64,000 nucleotides of DNA from Streptomyces sp. CG4 (lineage in GTDB: Bacteria; Actinomycetota; Actinomycetes; Streptomycetales; Streptomycetaceae): positions 5,580,001 to 5,644,000 of the forward strand of contig NZ_CP163525.1 in assembly GCF_041080655.1 (NCBI RefSeq), given 5' to 3'. Of the stretch, positions 33,588 to 42,789 are shown one piece after another. Both the position numbers and the translations under genes were made by a program. The notes beneath the pieces are model-generated. The model made no database searches and was not told the origin of the DNA. It worked only from the letters and a program-made list of their open reading frames with translations. Every line of letters begins with the position of its first letter. The first letter of the stretch is position 1.

Positions 33588-34752
33588 AACGCCTCATCAG
33601 CATCGCAGTTGCATTGGTCTCTTGCAGTCGGCTGTTGGAGATCATCAGCCTGGCGGAGTACAGGTCGCGGAGCATGCGGGCCACGGAGTACGCACCGCGC
33701 TCCTGATAGCCCGGCATCCCGCAGATTTCCAGAGCGGTCTCAGCGATCTCCACGGTCTCGGTGGAGGCAGCTAGCTTCAGGCTGTTGGCCTCGACGGCGA
33801 AGTCGGTGGTCACGACGCCCGTGTTCGTCTCGTCCAGTTGCTCATAGCCGCGGATCACTCTCTGCAGCAGGCCGTTCAATGCATCGAGCCGCTGTCCGAT
33901 GGAGGCAAGCCGCAGATCCGGGGCGGCACCCGACTTCCCGAGCCGACCGGCCTGCCGCAGACGGCGTGTGGCCCGTCGAGTGGCTTCTTCAGCGATGCCG
34001 ATCCAGGCAGCGCTCCACAGGATGTGGGAGAGCGGCACCATCGTCTGGGCCGCGACCTCGGCGAACGGGGTGCCGAGCACCTGGGTGGACGGCACGTCGA
34101 CGGTGATGCGACAGCCCGGGCTGCGCGTGCCGCGCATTCCCATGACATCCCACTCCCCGACGTCCTGCAGTTCCACCTGGTCCTTGGACGCCAGCACCAG
34201 CACCTGGTCGCTCGCAGCGGCCTCCTCGTTCCGCCGTGCGGTGATGAGGAACGCATCCGCCATGAGGCCATAGGAAATGGTGGGTGCCTGCTTGACGAAA
34301 GAAACCCGGTCTCCTTCACGGTTGCAGGAGACGCGGCTCTCCCGGAGATTCCCGCCGACGCCGAGCTCCGAGGTGACCGAGGCGATCAGCCCGTTGCTGC
34401 CGACGGTCGAGGTGAAGAGTTCGGCAAGCACCGCATCCGCGGTGTCGAGGTTTCGCGCGACGCAAGCCAACTGCACTTGGTGCATGGTCCAGATCATTGC
34501 CGTCGATCCGCACGCACGGCCCAAAGTGCGGGCGACCTGGGCCAGGGTGGCAGTGCTCAGGCCCATGCCGCCCAAGTGGTGGGGGAGCACGGCGTTGAGG
34601 AGACCGGTCCGGGCGAGCGCGGCGACGGATGCTTCCGGGAAGATTCCGTCCTGGTCTACCTGGTCCGCGTGGTCCGCGAGGGTTCGGGCGGCGGTTTCCG
34701 CGGCAGTGATTACCAGCTCCCGCCCCGGCTGCTCCGTCAGTTGAAGGGTCAT
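33580..34752 (-). CDS. Acyl-CoA dehydrogenase-fold flavoenzyme
   Basis: 390 aa, normal for the ACAD/flavin monooxygenase superfamily. Conserved pieces: LPHHLGGMGLSTATLAQVAR, VKQAPTISYGLMADAFLITA, and C-terminal ALEICGMPGYQERGAYSVAR plus MLRDLYSARLMIS. The position usually occupied by the catalytic Glu (YEGT) reads ISNS, so a simple dehydrogenase mechanism is doubtful. With the nearby flavin reductase, a group-D monooxygenase or carrier-bound amine oxidase is plausible. It is coupled to the carrier-protein gene upstream and the ligase downstream, so the substrate is probably the loaded aminoacyl thioester. Confidence 0.82.
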   Translation of the reverse strand: MTLQLTEQPGRELVITAAETAARTLADHADQVDQDGIFPEASVAALARTGLLNAVLPHHLGGMGLSTATLAQVARTLGRACGSTAMIWTMHQVQLACVARNLDTADAVLAELFTSTVGSNGLIASVTSELGVGGNLRESRVSCNREGDRVSFVKQAPTISYGLMADAFLITARRNEEAAASDQVLVLASKDQVELQDVGEWDVMGMRGTRSPGCRITVDVPSTQVLGTPFAEVAAQTMVPLSHILWSAAWIGIAEEATRRATRRLRQAGRLGKSGAAPDLRLASIGQRLDALNGLLQRVIRGYEQLDETNTGVVTTDFAVEANSLKLAASTETVEIAETALEICGMPGYQERGAYSVARMLRDLYSARLMISNSRLQETNATAMLMRRYG

Positions 34753-35984
34753 CGTCCGACCTGACCTTCCGTGGTGTTCGACGTTCCAGCCAACAGCCTG
34801 CTGATGGCCTCTGCGATCGCGGCGATGCTCCCAAAGGTGTTCCGGGCCAGCAGAGATGTCGGGAATTCGATGCCCAGCTCGTCCTCCAGCCCGATCATCA
34901 CGCGGACGGATTCCAGGGAGGTGAGTCCGGCCGCCCAGAGATCGTCAGTGGGTCGGAGGCGCTCGGTTGCGACGTTGGTCTGCTGGGCGAGGATCGACGA
35001 GATGAGACTGATCAGATGCGGCGGCGCCTGCACGGCCGAGCTGCCAGCGGGTGCGAGTCCGGCCGCCTCCACCGTGCTTGCCAGCTCGTCGAGCAGCCGT
35101 ATCTCGCGCTCCCGCAGGTCTCGCAGGATCTTGGCCATCCGCTGCGGCGCCTGCCCGCCGGCCTCCATCCCCACGGTGTGGGCGAAGTACCAGCGACGTG
35201 CCAGAGCGTCGGCGTTCGCGGTCAGTGGCTCCAGACCGGGCAGTTCTCGGGCAGCAGCTGCGATCACCTTCTGCGCATAGGTGCGTTCCGCGGCCACGTC
35301 CGCGACGTCAGGCACAGCCTGCCCGGACTCCACCGCACGGATGAACGCGTCCAGGTCGGCCAGTCCGGCTTCTCGGTGCGTGAGAGCGTCGGTGTGCAGC
35401 TCAGCGAGCGCCTCGACCGCGGAGTAGGCGTGCTTGACCGTCCCCTCGAAAGCGATCAGCTCGAAGTTCCTGGCCACCGCGCTGGCCCGGGTACGACGGT
35501 AGGTGTCGAGGGACAGGAACGACGGCCTCGGCTCGTTCATCGGGTCGAGTACGGTCACCGACTCCGAGCCCCACTCCACCACGATCAGCGCGTGCATCAG
35601 ATGGGTACGTCCCAGGTAAGGCGAGGCGATGTCAAAGGAGTCAACCGCGACCACCACCGGCGCACCGCTTTCCAACACGGTCTGCTCGGCGGTAAAGGCG
35701 GCCGTCGCCGAGTTGAACCGCTGTCGCTGGATGTTCAGTCCCGACAGTCGCGCGACCCCGGCGAGCCATCGTTCGCCACACCGCAGCCGGTCGGCATCGG
35801 GCCCGTAGCCGAAGCCCCAGCTCACTCCGATCCGATCAGATGCCTCCGCCAGGCCCTGCGCGGTCAGGACGTTGCAGGTCGCCTGCTGGACGCAGCTGCC
35901 GAACTGAGCGGTACCTGTGTAGGACAGTCCGGTGCGCAGCTGCTCCAGCGCTCCATTCGTGGAGCTTTCGATCGTGTTCAGCAT
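34749..35984 (-). CDS. BtrH-like acyltransferase fused to a carrier protein
   Basis: 411 aa, GAGGAG before ATG. The N-terminal ~310 residues match the BtrH N-domain (papain-like acyltransferase of butirosin assembly): Cys in FGSCVQQATCN near 29-36, His in RTHLMHALIVVEWG near 130, VTVLDPMNEPRPS. The C-terminal ~80 residues are an acyl/peptidyl carrier protein with the 4'-phosphopantetheine Ser in DLWAAGLTSLESVRVM. BtrH moves an amino-acyl group from a carrier to an amine. I infer that this fusion accepts the aminoacyl-CP ligase product and transfers it to the peptide. Confidence 0.85.
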   Translation of the reverse strand: MLNTIESSTNGALEQLRTGLSYTGTAQFGSCVQQATCNVLTAQGLAEASDRIGVSWGFGYGPDADRLRCGERWLAGVARLSGLNIQRQRFNSATAAFTAEQTVLESGAPVVVAVDSFDIASPYLGRTHLMHALIVVEWGSESVTVLDPMNEPRPSFLSLDTYRRTRASAVARNFELIAFEGTVKHAYSAVEALAELHTDALTHREAGLADLDAFIRAVESGQAVPDVADVAAERTYAQKVIAAAARELPGLEPLTANADALARRWYFAHTVGMEAGGQAPQRMAKILRDLREREIRLLDELASTVEAAGLAPAGSSAVQAPPHLISLISSILAQQTNVATERLRPTDDLWAAGLTSLESVRVMIGLEDELGIEFPTSLLARNTFGSIAAIAEAISRLLAGTSNTTEGQVGR

Positions 35985-38900
35985 GTCTCTCCTCGTCGCT
36001 CCGCATCCGGCTGCGACATGTCCTTGGCAGCGATTCCCTTTGCTTCGGCGACCACGTTGACCAGGTCACCGACGGTCGACTGATCGAACAGCTCGCTCAG
36101 CGGGATCTGGACACCGAAGGTCTTAGCGATCCGCGCGATCAGTTGGGTGGCGAGCAGGGACTGGCCCCCCAAGTCGAAGAAGTCGTCGTTGAGGCCGACC
36201 TCGTTCAGCCCGAGCACCGCGCTCCAGACCGCGCACATGCTCTGCCGTATGTCTTCAAGCCCCGCGGTGGGTGACACGGTTACCGCGTTCTCGTCGTCGG
36301 ACGACGGGCTGCCGCCGGACCCTCTGGCGTCCTCGCCAGTGGCTGTCGCGGCACCGGCCAGCCGTACCGTGCGCAGCGTGTCCGGAGTGTCGAGTAGCGC
36401 GGCCACCAGCGTCTCGAAGTCGTCGACCATGCGCGCCACGGTGTCGTGTGCGAAGAGGTCGGTGGAGTAGGTGACGATGCCGGTGCAGGTGTCATCCGTT
36501 TCCCGCAGATGCCACTCCAGGTCGAGCCGGGCCGTCGTCCACGGAAAGTGGAACCGCTCGGTGGTGACGTCGGGCAGCGTCAGCTCTCCCGCTCCTGGTC
36601 GCCTGCTGTGCAGCTGGAACAGCACTTGTGCCAGGGGATTGCGGCTCGGGTCCCGGGGCGGCCGCAGCTCCTCCACCAGCTGCTCGAACGGTACGTCCTG
36701 GTGCTCGTACGCTCCCACGGCCACGTCCCTGGTGCGGCGCAGCAGTTCGCCGAAGTCCCATTCACCGGACAGGTTGAGCCGAAGGACAAGCGTGTTGAAG
36801 AAGAGCCCGATCAGCGCCTCGGTCTCCTGACGGGTCCGGTTGGCGACCGGCGTCGCGACAGGGATGTCCTCGCCGGCCCCGTAGCGTTGCAGCAGCACTC
36901 CGAAAAGGGTGAGGAGCACCATGTACGGCGTGCAGCCCTGGGCGTCGGCGAGGCTGCGCAGCCCGGCGGTGACCTCGGAGCCGAGGTCGAAAGTGACAGC
37001 GGCCCCTCGCTGGCTGAGGCGCCTGGGGCGAGGCAGGTCGGTGCGCAACGGCAGCGCGGGCGGCGAACCGGCCAGCTGCTTCCGCCAGTAGCCCAGCTGC
37101 TGCTCGCGAACCGTCGTGGAGATCCACTCACGGTGCCACATGGCGAAGTCGGCGTACTGCACCGGGAGCGAGGGCAACTCGGCAGGCCGCCCCGTCGTCA
37201 GTGCTGTGTAGAGCGCGGACAGCTCCTGCAGCAGCTGGTTGTTGGACCATTCGTCGTAGGCGATGTGGTGGACGCATATCCACAGGACGTGATCTGCGTC
37301 CGACCCTCCCAGCTGGATCAGGCCAGCACGTATGACCGGGCCCTGGCTCAGGTCGAACGGCTGGCGGATGCGCTCCACAACGATGGCCCGCGCCTGTTCC
37401 TCGTCCGCGGCGGCAACCTTATCCAGCGGTACGGAGGCGTTGGGGACAATCGCCTGGTGCGGTTGGCCGACAGGGCTCGGATAGCACGTGCGCAGCACCT
37501 CATGCCGTTCGACGATCGCGTTCAGGGCGCCCTGCAGCGCCTCGACGTCGACGAGGCCGGTCAGCCGGAGCGCCTCGGCGACGTTGAAGAACGCGTTGTC
37601 CGGAACCAGCTGATCCATGAACCACATGCGCTGCTGGGAGAAGGACAGCGGAGTGCGTACCGGTCGCGCCGTCACCGGTATCGGTTCGGCCGACTGTGCC
37701 GCGCCGCCAGAGGTGGCACGCTCGATCACACCGGCGAAGCCGGCCAGAGTTGGGTGATCGAAGAGCCGGCGCAAGGACACCTCGACCCGGAACTCCCGGC
37801 GCACCCGGGTCACCATCTGAGTGGCCAGCAGCGAATGCCCGCCCAGGCGGAAGAAGTCGTCTTCCACGCCGATCGCCGGCACGCCGAGCACATCGGCCCA
37901 GATGGCGCTCAGCCTCTGTTCCGTCCCCGTCTGCGGCGCTGACGCCGCGTCGCGCGGCTCAGCGGGTGCCGGTGGCGCAGGCAGGGCACGGCGGTCGACC
38001 TTGCCGTTCGCGTTCCGGGGCAGCGCGTCCAGTACGACGAGATTCGCAGGCACCATGTAGTCCGGCAGCCTGTCCTGCATCAGGGTGATCAGGTGTGCCG
38101 GCAGTTCTTCGGTCCCCGCACGGGCGTCCGCTGTTGGCGTCACATAGGCGGCGAGTCGCTGGTCTCCGGGACGGTCCTCGCGCAGCACCACGGCCGCGTC
38201 GGTGACCCGGGGATGCGTCCGGAGGACGTGCTCGATCTCGGCGAGTTCGATACGGAAGCCGCGGAGCTTGACCTGATCGTCGCTGCGGCCCAGGAACTCG
38301 AGGACGCCCGCGGCCGTACGGCGCACGCGGTCCCGCGTCGCGAACATCCGGTCGCCCGGCTCACCCCAGGGGTCGGGGAGGAAGGACGCCTCGGTGCGCG
38401 CGCGATCCCCCAGGTAGCCACGTGCCACGCCTGGGCCGGCTATGAAGAGATCTCCCGGTTCACCTGGCGCGACAGGATTTAGCGAGGCGTCGAGCACGTA
38501 GGCGCGCACTCCCGGCAGCGGTCGGCCGATGGGGACGACCCCGCTGGAAGGCTGGTTCGCCGGGCCCGAACCGGGGGTGTGCGGCTCGTACACGGTTGCC
38601 GTGATCGTCGTCTCGGTCGGCCCGTAGGCGTTGAGCCACCTCACGTCCGAGGGTACTGAGGCCTGCCAGGTCGCCAGCTTTCCGGCGTCGACGGCTTCGC
38701 TGCCGACGACGACCAGGCGGACCTGGGCGTACTGCGACGGCGGGTACTCGGACAGAACGGAGACCCATTCGTGCCAGTAGGACGCGGGCAGATTGAGCAC
38801 CGAGACGCCGTGCTGCTCCACGAGGGACATCAGTTCCCCGACATCGGGCACGGGGCCGGCGTCCCTGAGGACCACGGTGGCCCCGCGGATGAGGGTGGCG

Positions 38901-39541
38901 AACAGCTCTTCGGCCGCTACGTCGAAGGTCAGCGCCGAGAACTGCAGCACACGGTCGTCCGGAACGAGTCCATAGCACTCGGCGACGGCCTGCAGCGTGT
39001 GCACAAGGTTGCCGTGGTCGACGCACACGCCCTTGGGACGCCCGGTGGTACCGGAGGTGTAGAGGATGTAGGCCAATGCCGAAGGATCCGCATCAGTTGG
39101 CCGCGGTACTGCGTCCGTATCAATGTCGAGGACATCCTCCACGACGGAGAACGGCACCCGGTCCGAAGGAGGTGCCCCGCCGTCCCGTGACCCGAGGACG
39201 AGGGCGGCTCCGGCGTCACCGAGTACGTACTCGACGCGGTCCCGCGGGTGTTTGACGTCCAGCGGCAGGTACGCCGCCCCGGCCTTCAGGATGCCGAGCA
39301 GCGCCGTCGGCCACGCCAGTCCGCGGTCCATCCAGACGCCCACGATGCTTCCGGGGCCGATGCCGCGCGCCGTCAGGTGGGCGCACACGACGTCGGAGCG
39401 CCGGTCCAGCTCGGCGTAGCTGAGCGACTGGTCACCCTGGACCAGCGCCCGGCGGTCCGGCCGGCGAGTCGCAGCCGCGGTGACCAGACCAGGCAGCGTG
39501 AGCCCGGGACGGGGTTCGTTGTGCGGGATCAACTCGTTCAT
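35978..39541 (-). CDS. NRPS 3: A-PCP-C-PCP
   Basis: 1187 aa. Adenylation domain at residues ~20-515 (A3 LAYILYTSGTTGRPKG, A5 LNAYGPTETTI, A10 PRNANGKVDRRAL). PCP at ~545-615 (FFRLGGHSLLATQ). Condensation domain at ~640-1070 with HHIAYDE, where the usual Gly is Glu but both His and Asp remain. Second PCP at ~1105-1175 (FFDLGGQSLLATQ). My reading of the specificity residues is DVENVVAITK, which I cannot assign; Glu at the third place is often seen with basic residues. No TE. Coupled to NRPS 2 (ATGA) and to the BtrH-CP gene. Confidence 0.93.
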   Translation of the reverse strand: MNELIPHNEPRPGLTLPGLVTAAATRRPDRRALVQGDQSLSYAELDRRSDVVCAHLTARGIGPGSIVGVWMDRGLAWPTALLGILKAGAAYLPLDVKHPRDRVEYVLGDAGAALVLGSRDGGAPPSDRVPFSVVEDVLDIDTDAVPRPTDADPSALAYILYTSGTTGRPKGVCVDHGNLVHTLQAVAECYGLVPDDRVLQFSALTFDVAAEELFATLIRGATVVLRDAGPVPDVGELMSLVEQHGVSVLNLPASYWHEWVSVLSEYPPSQYAQVRLVVVGSEAVDAGKLATWQASVPSDVRWLNAYGPTETTITATVYEPHTPGSGPANQPSSGVVPIGRPLPGVRAYVLDASLNPVAPGEPGDLFIAGPGVARGYLGDRARTEASFLPDPWGEPGDRMFATRDRVRRTAAGVLEFLGRSDDQVKLRGFRIELAEIEHVLRTHPRVTDAAVVLREDRPGDQRLAAYVTPTADARAGTEELPAHLITLMQDRLPDYMVPANLVVLDALPRNANGKVDRRALPAPPAPAEPRDAASAPQTGTEQRLSAIWADVLGVPAIGVEDDFFRLGGHSLLATQMVTRVRREFRVEVSLRRLFDHPTLAGFAGVIERATSGGAAQSAEPIPVTARPVRTPLSFSQQRMWFMDQLVPDNAFFNVAEALRLTGLVDVEALQGALNAIVERHEVLRTCYPSPVGQPHQAIVPNASVPLDKVAAADEEQARAIVVERIRQPFDLSQGPVIRAGLIQLGGSDADHVLWICVHHIAYDEWSNNQLLQELSALYTALTTGRPAELPSLPVQYADFAMWHREWISTTVREQQLGYWRKQLAGSPPALPLRTDLPRPRRLSQRGAAVTFDLGSEVTAGLRSLADAQGCTPYMVLLTLFGVLLQRYGAGEDIPVATPVANRTRQETEALIGLFFNTLVLRLNLSGEWDFGELLRRTRDVAVGAYEHQDVPFEQLVEELRPPRDPSRNPLAQVLFQLHSRRPGAGELTLPDVTTERFHFPWTTARLDLEWHLRETDDTCTGIVTYSTDLFAHDTVARMVDDFETLVAALLDTPDTLRTVRLAGAATATGEDARGSGGSPSSDDENAVTVSPTAGLEDIRQSMCAVWSAVLGLNEVGLNDDFFDLGGQSLLATQLIARIAKTFGVQIPLSELFDQSTVGDLVNVVAEAKGIAAKDMSQPDAERRGETC

Positions 39542-42500
39542 TTCAGGGCCTGCCCGATGTGACCGGCGAGCTCGGAGACAGCAGGTTCACGCATGATGCT
39601 GTGATGGTCCGCGTCCACAGAGGCGAAGCGGAGGTCCGGACCGACCACGGCCCCCCAGCCCCAAGTCCGGTCCCGGTCCAGAGGCTGCCCGGACGGCTCG
39701 GCGCGGACCAGCATGACGAGGAAGTCGGGCGTGTGGAATTCCGGCTCCTTGTCGAAGTGCCGTTCCGATGCCGTCATGTTGGATGTGTACACAGCCAGCA
39801 GGGTGCGCAGCTCGTCCTCGCCCGCGTCGGGCGGCAGGTGCCCCTTGTTCTGCATCGCTGTGAGCAGGTCCTCGTAGGTGAGAGCACGAACCGTCTCCTC
39901 GGGCAGGTCCAGTTCGTAGTGCCAGGCGAAGCGGCTGATGAGCGTGGGCTCCTGGGCCGCATCGTCGGCCTCCTCCTCGTCAGCTCCCGGAACGGAGCTG
40001 TCGATCAGGATCAGCCTGTCCACCTCGGTACCGGCCCGGCGTAGTGCCTGAGCCGTCTCGAAGGCCATGGCCCCGCCGAAGCACCAGCCGATGAGTACGG
40101 GTGGCTCCTGGGTCGCGGCGGCGATGGCAGTGGCGTACCCCTCGACCATCTCCGCGTAGTTCTCCTGCGGGTCCCGGCCATGCAGTCCCCAGGACTCGAC
40201 GCCGGTGACCTGCACACCGTCCGGCAGCAGGCGGGCCAGTTCCCAGTAGCTCAGCGTGTTCCCGCCCCCGGCGTGCAGGCAGAAGACGGGCTTCCCGCCC
40301 CGCGCACCCCGCAGGGGCACCAGGTTCGAGTCGTGTCGCTCACTGGTGCGTATCAGCGACGCCATTGCCGCGACCGTTCGGGCGCTGAAGATCGATGACA
40401 TGGGCAGCTTGCATCCGAACGCGTTGTTCACGAGGGAGATTAGCTTGATCGCCCGCAGCGAGTGGCCGCCAGACTCGAAGAAGTCGTCCTCCGGTGCGAG
40501 GGCATCGGTTTCGAGGACGGAAGCCCACAGAGCCAGCAGCCGCTGCTCCACGGAGTCACGGGGACGGCCGGCCCGGGTCTGACGGGTCTCGACGGGGCGC
40601 AGCGCCTCGCGGTCGACCTTGCCGGTGGGCGTGAGCGGCAGCCGGTCGAGGATCTGCCACCCCGTCGGCATCATGGCAGCGGGGAGTCGACGGCCCAGTA
40701 CAGCCTGGACGTCCGGGAGCGAGAGCGTCTCGCCGCTCAGGTCCCCGGCCCCCACCAGGTAGGCGTCCAGGTGGGAAACGAGACCGCTGTCGTCCGCGCG
40801 GGCGATCACAGCAGACGTGGACACGCCGGGTTGCTGGTTTAGCAGCGACTCGATCTCACGGAGCTGGACACGGTAGCCGTGCAGCTTCACCTGGTCGTCC
40901 AGCCGGCCGATGATCTCGACGCCCACGCCGGGCACCAGACGGCCCAGGTCGCCGGTTCGGTACGACCCGGAGGTCCCGCGCTCCGCGAAGCCGGACCGTC
41001 CCGCGCGCAGCTCCGACAGGTAACCGATGCCTACTCCGGGGCCGCTGATCAGGACCTCTCCGGGGCACCACGGCGGGAGCGGGTTGTCCCCGTCGTCGAC
41101 GACGGTGAGGACATTCTCGCCGAGGCCCGTACCCACCGGCAGCGAGGCGCACCGCTCGTCGGGCACCGCATCTAGGGACAGACAGGAGGCACCGATCGTG
41201 GTCTCGGTCGGGCCGTAGTGGTTGTAGACCCGCAGGTGGGGGGCGAGTTCGCGCAGCCGGTCCCGCAGCGAGCGGGGCAGGAGCTCACCGCCCAGCACGA
41301 GCGCTTCCTTCGGTAGCAGCTCCGCCGGGTCGCTTGCCTCGTCGAGCAGTGCCCTCAGGTGCGACGGCACGAGCTTCATCGCGGCCACCGGATGCGCCCG
41401 GAATCGCTCGGCAAGGGCCTGCGGGCTGGTGGCATCGTCCAGGTCGAGCAGCCGGACGCATCCACCGGCGGCCAGCACAGGGAAGATCGCCGTGTAGGAG
41501 AGGTCCGAGGCCAGCGTGGACACCGCCGCGAACTCGGATCCCTCGGGCAGCCGCAGTTCTTCCAGAACCGCCGAGGCGTAGTGGGCCAGCTGAGCATGAC
41601 CGATGACGACGCCCTTGGGCGTGCCCGAGGTGCCTGAGGTGAAAATCGTGTAGGCGGTACCCTCCGCGTTGGTTGCGTCCGGTGCCGGCACCTCGAGCCG
41701 ACCGGGGCCGACCGGGGACGGTACCGATGCCGCGGGCACCGCCAAGTCGACGGTCGTGGCGGCACTGGGAAGGAGCGCGAGCAGCGGCGCCGCCTGTTGC
41801 ATTACGGATGCGGTCCGCGCCGCCGGCCACGCCGCGTCGAATGGGACGAACGCCGCCCCCGCCATCCAGGTCCCGAGCATCGCGGCCAGCGTGTCCTGTG
41901 AGGCCGTGGCGAGGACGGCCACGTTGTCCCCAACACGGACGCCACGCTCATCCAGCAGAGCGGCGACCGCGGCTGCACGGTCTCTCAGTTCTTTGTAGGA
42001 CAGAACCTCGTCTCCGCAACGGACCGCGGGCTGGCTGGGATGGCGTTCGGCGTGTTGAAGGAAGCGGTGCAGCACCGACAGGTACTGGCCCTTCCGGGGT
42101 GCCGCGGCAGCCCGCGGCGGACACAGCCGGAGCACACCGACCGCCTTTTCCGGCTCCGCCAGCGCGTCGGTCAGCAGCTGCTCGAACGCCTCCGCGATCA
42201 GAACCAGGTCGGATTTGGCGACGCGCCCGTGGGTACCGGCAAGGGTGAGCCTCAGATGCTCCATCTCCCGGGCACAGTCCAGATGGAGGATGCCCGGCAC
42301 ATTGGCCCCGGACAGGGCATCGTGACCTACGCTCGGCTCCGTGAGGCTGCGCCGGAACTGGAAGGACAGTACCGGCCCGCGGTCGAGATCGGCGCCGGCC
42401 GCTGCCGTGCCAGCAGTCCCCGTTCGGCTGCCTGCCTCCGTGCCGGCCTGCAGCTCGGTGGCCGCCGCCCGAACGACGTCGGTGAACGGCGCGCTCGGAG

Positions 42501-42789
42501 ACAGCTGTAGGCGCACCGGCACCGGGCTTTCGGTCATCACCAGCATCTGGTCGTCACGGTTCTGCGTGTACCTCGCGTACAGGGACCGCCAGGCCGCCAG
42601 CAAGATCGCCGCTTCGCTCGCAGAGAGCTCACCGGCCACCTCACGCAGGCGCTGCACCAAGGGCTCCTGGAGAGGCACCGTCAGGGTCTCCGGGGTCGCG
42701 TATTCGTCCCACACACCGACCGGCGACATGAAGGGTACGAACGTTGACGGCTTGAGCATGTTGGCCGATTCGGTACCTGCTGCGGTCAT
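39538..42789 (-). CDS. NRPS 2: half C-A(Asp)-PCP-TE with cysteine nucleophile
   Basis: 1083 aa. Residues ~1-230 resemble only the C-terminal half of a condensation domain; HHxxxDG is missing. A domain ~240-730 (A3 AYTIFTSGTSGTPKGVV, A5 YNHYGPTETTI). My reading of the code is DLTKVGHIGK, the standard aspartate code. PCP ~755-825 (FFESGGHSLRAIK). Thioesterase ~850-1083 whose nucleophile motif is GWCFGG with Cys903 replacing Ser, Asp in LILIDSS and His in DADHHSIM. Cys-type TEs close strained rings in some pathways. It overlaps the MFS gene (ATGA) upstream and NRPS 3 downstream. Confidence 0.93.
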   Translation of the reverse strand: MTAAGTESANMLKPSTFVPFMSPVGVWDEYATPETLTVPLQEPLVQRLREVAGELSASEAAILLAAWRSLYARYTQNRDDQMLVMTESPVPVRLQLSPSAPFTDVVRAAATELQAGTEAGSRTGTAGTAAAGADLDRGPVLSFQFRRSLTEPSVGHDALSGANVPGILHLDCAREMEHLRLTLAGTHGRVAKSDLVLIAEAFEQLLTDALAEPEKAVGVLRLCPPRAAAAPRKGQYLSVLHRFLQHAERHPSQPAVRCGDEVLSYKELRDRAAAVAALLDERGVRVGDNVAVLATASQDTLAAMLGTWMAGAAFVPFDAAWPAARTASVMQQAAPLLALLPSAATTVDLAVPAASVPSPVGPGRLEVPAPDATNAEGTAYTIFTSGTSGTPKGVVIGHAQLAHYASAVLEELRLPEGSEFAAVSTLASDLSYTAIFPVLAAGGCVRLLDLDDATSPQALAERFRAHPVAAMKLVPSHLRALLDEASDPAELLPKEALVLGGELLPRSLRDRLRELAPHLRVYNHYGPTETTIGASCLSLDAVPDERCASLPVGTGLGENVLTVVDDGDNPLPPWCPGEVLISGPGVGIGYLSELRAGRSGFAERGTSGSYRTGDLGRLVPGVGVEIIGRLDDQVKLHGYRVQLREIESLLNQQPGVSTSAVIARADDSGLVSHLDAYLVGAGDLSGETLSLPDVQAVLGRRLPAAMMPTGWQILDRLPLTPTGKVDREALRPVETRQTRAGRPRDSVEQRLLALWASVLETDALAPEDDFFESGGHSLRAIKLISLVNNAFGCKLPMSSIFSARTVAAMASLIRTSERHDSNLVPLRGARGGKPVFCLHAGGGNTLSYWELARLLPDGVQVTGVESWGLHGRDPQENYAEMVEGYATAIAAATQEPPVLIGWCFGGAMAFETAQALRRAGTEVDRLILIDSSVPGADEEEADDAAQEPTLISRFAWHYELDLPEETVRALTYEDLLTAMQNKGHLPPDAGEDELRTLLAVYTSNMTASERHFDKEPEFHTPDFLVMLVRAEPSGQPLDRDRTWGWGAVVGPDLRFASVDADHHSIMREPAVSELAGHIGQALK

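Noticed and set aside
36446..37942. Plus-strand open frame opposite NRPS 3
   Set aside because: Antisense of the A-PCP-C-PCP protein, no recognisable motifs.
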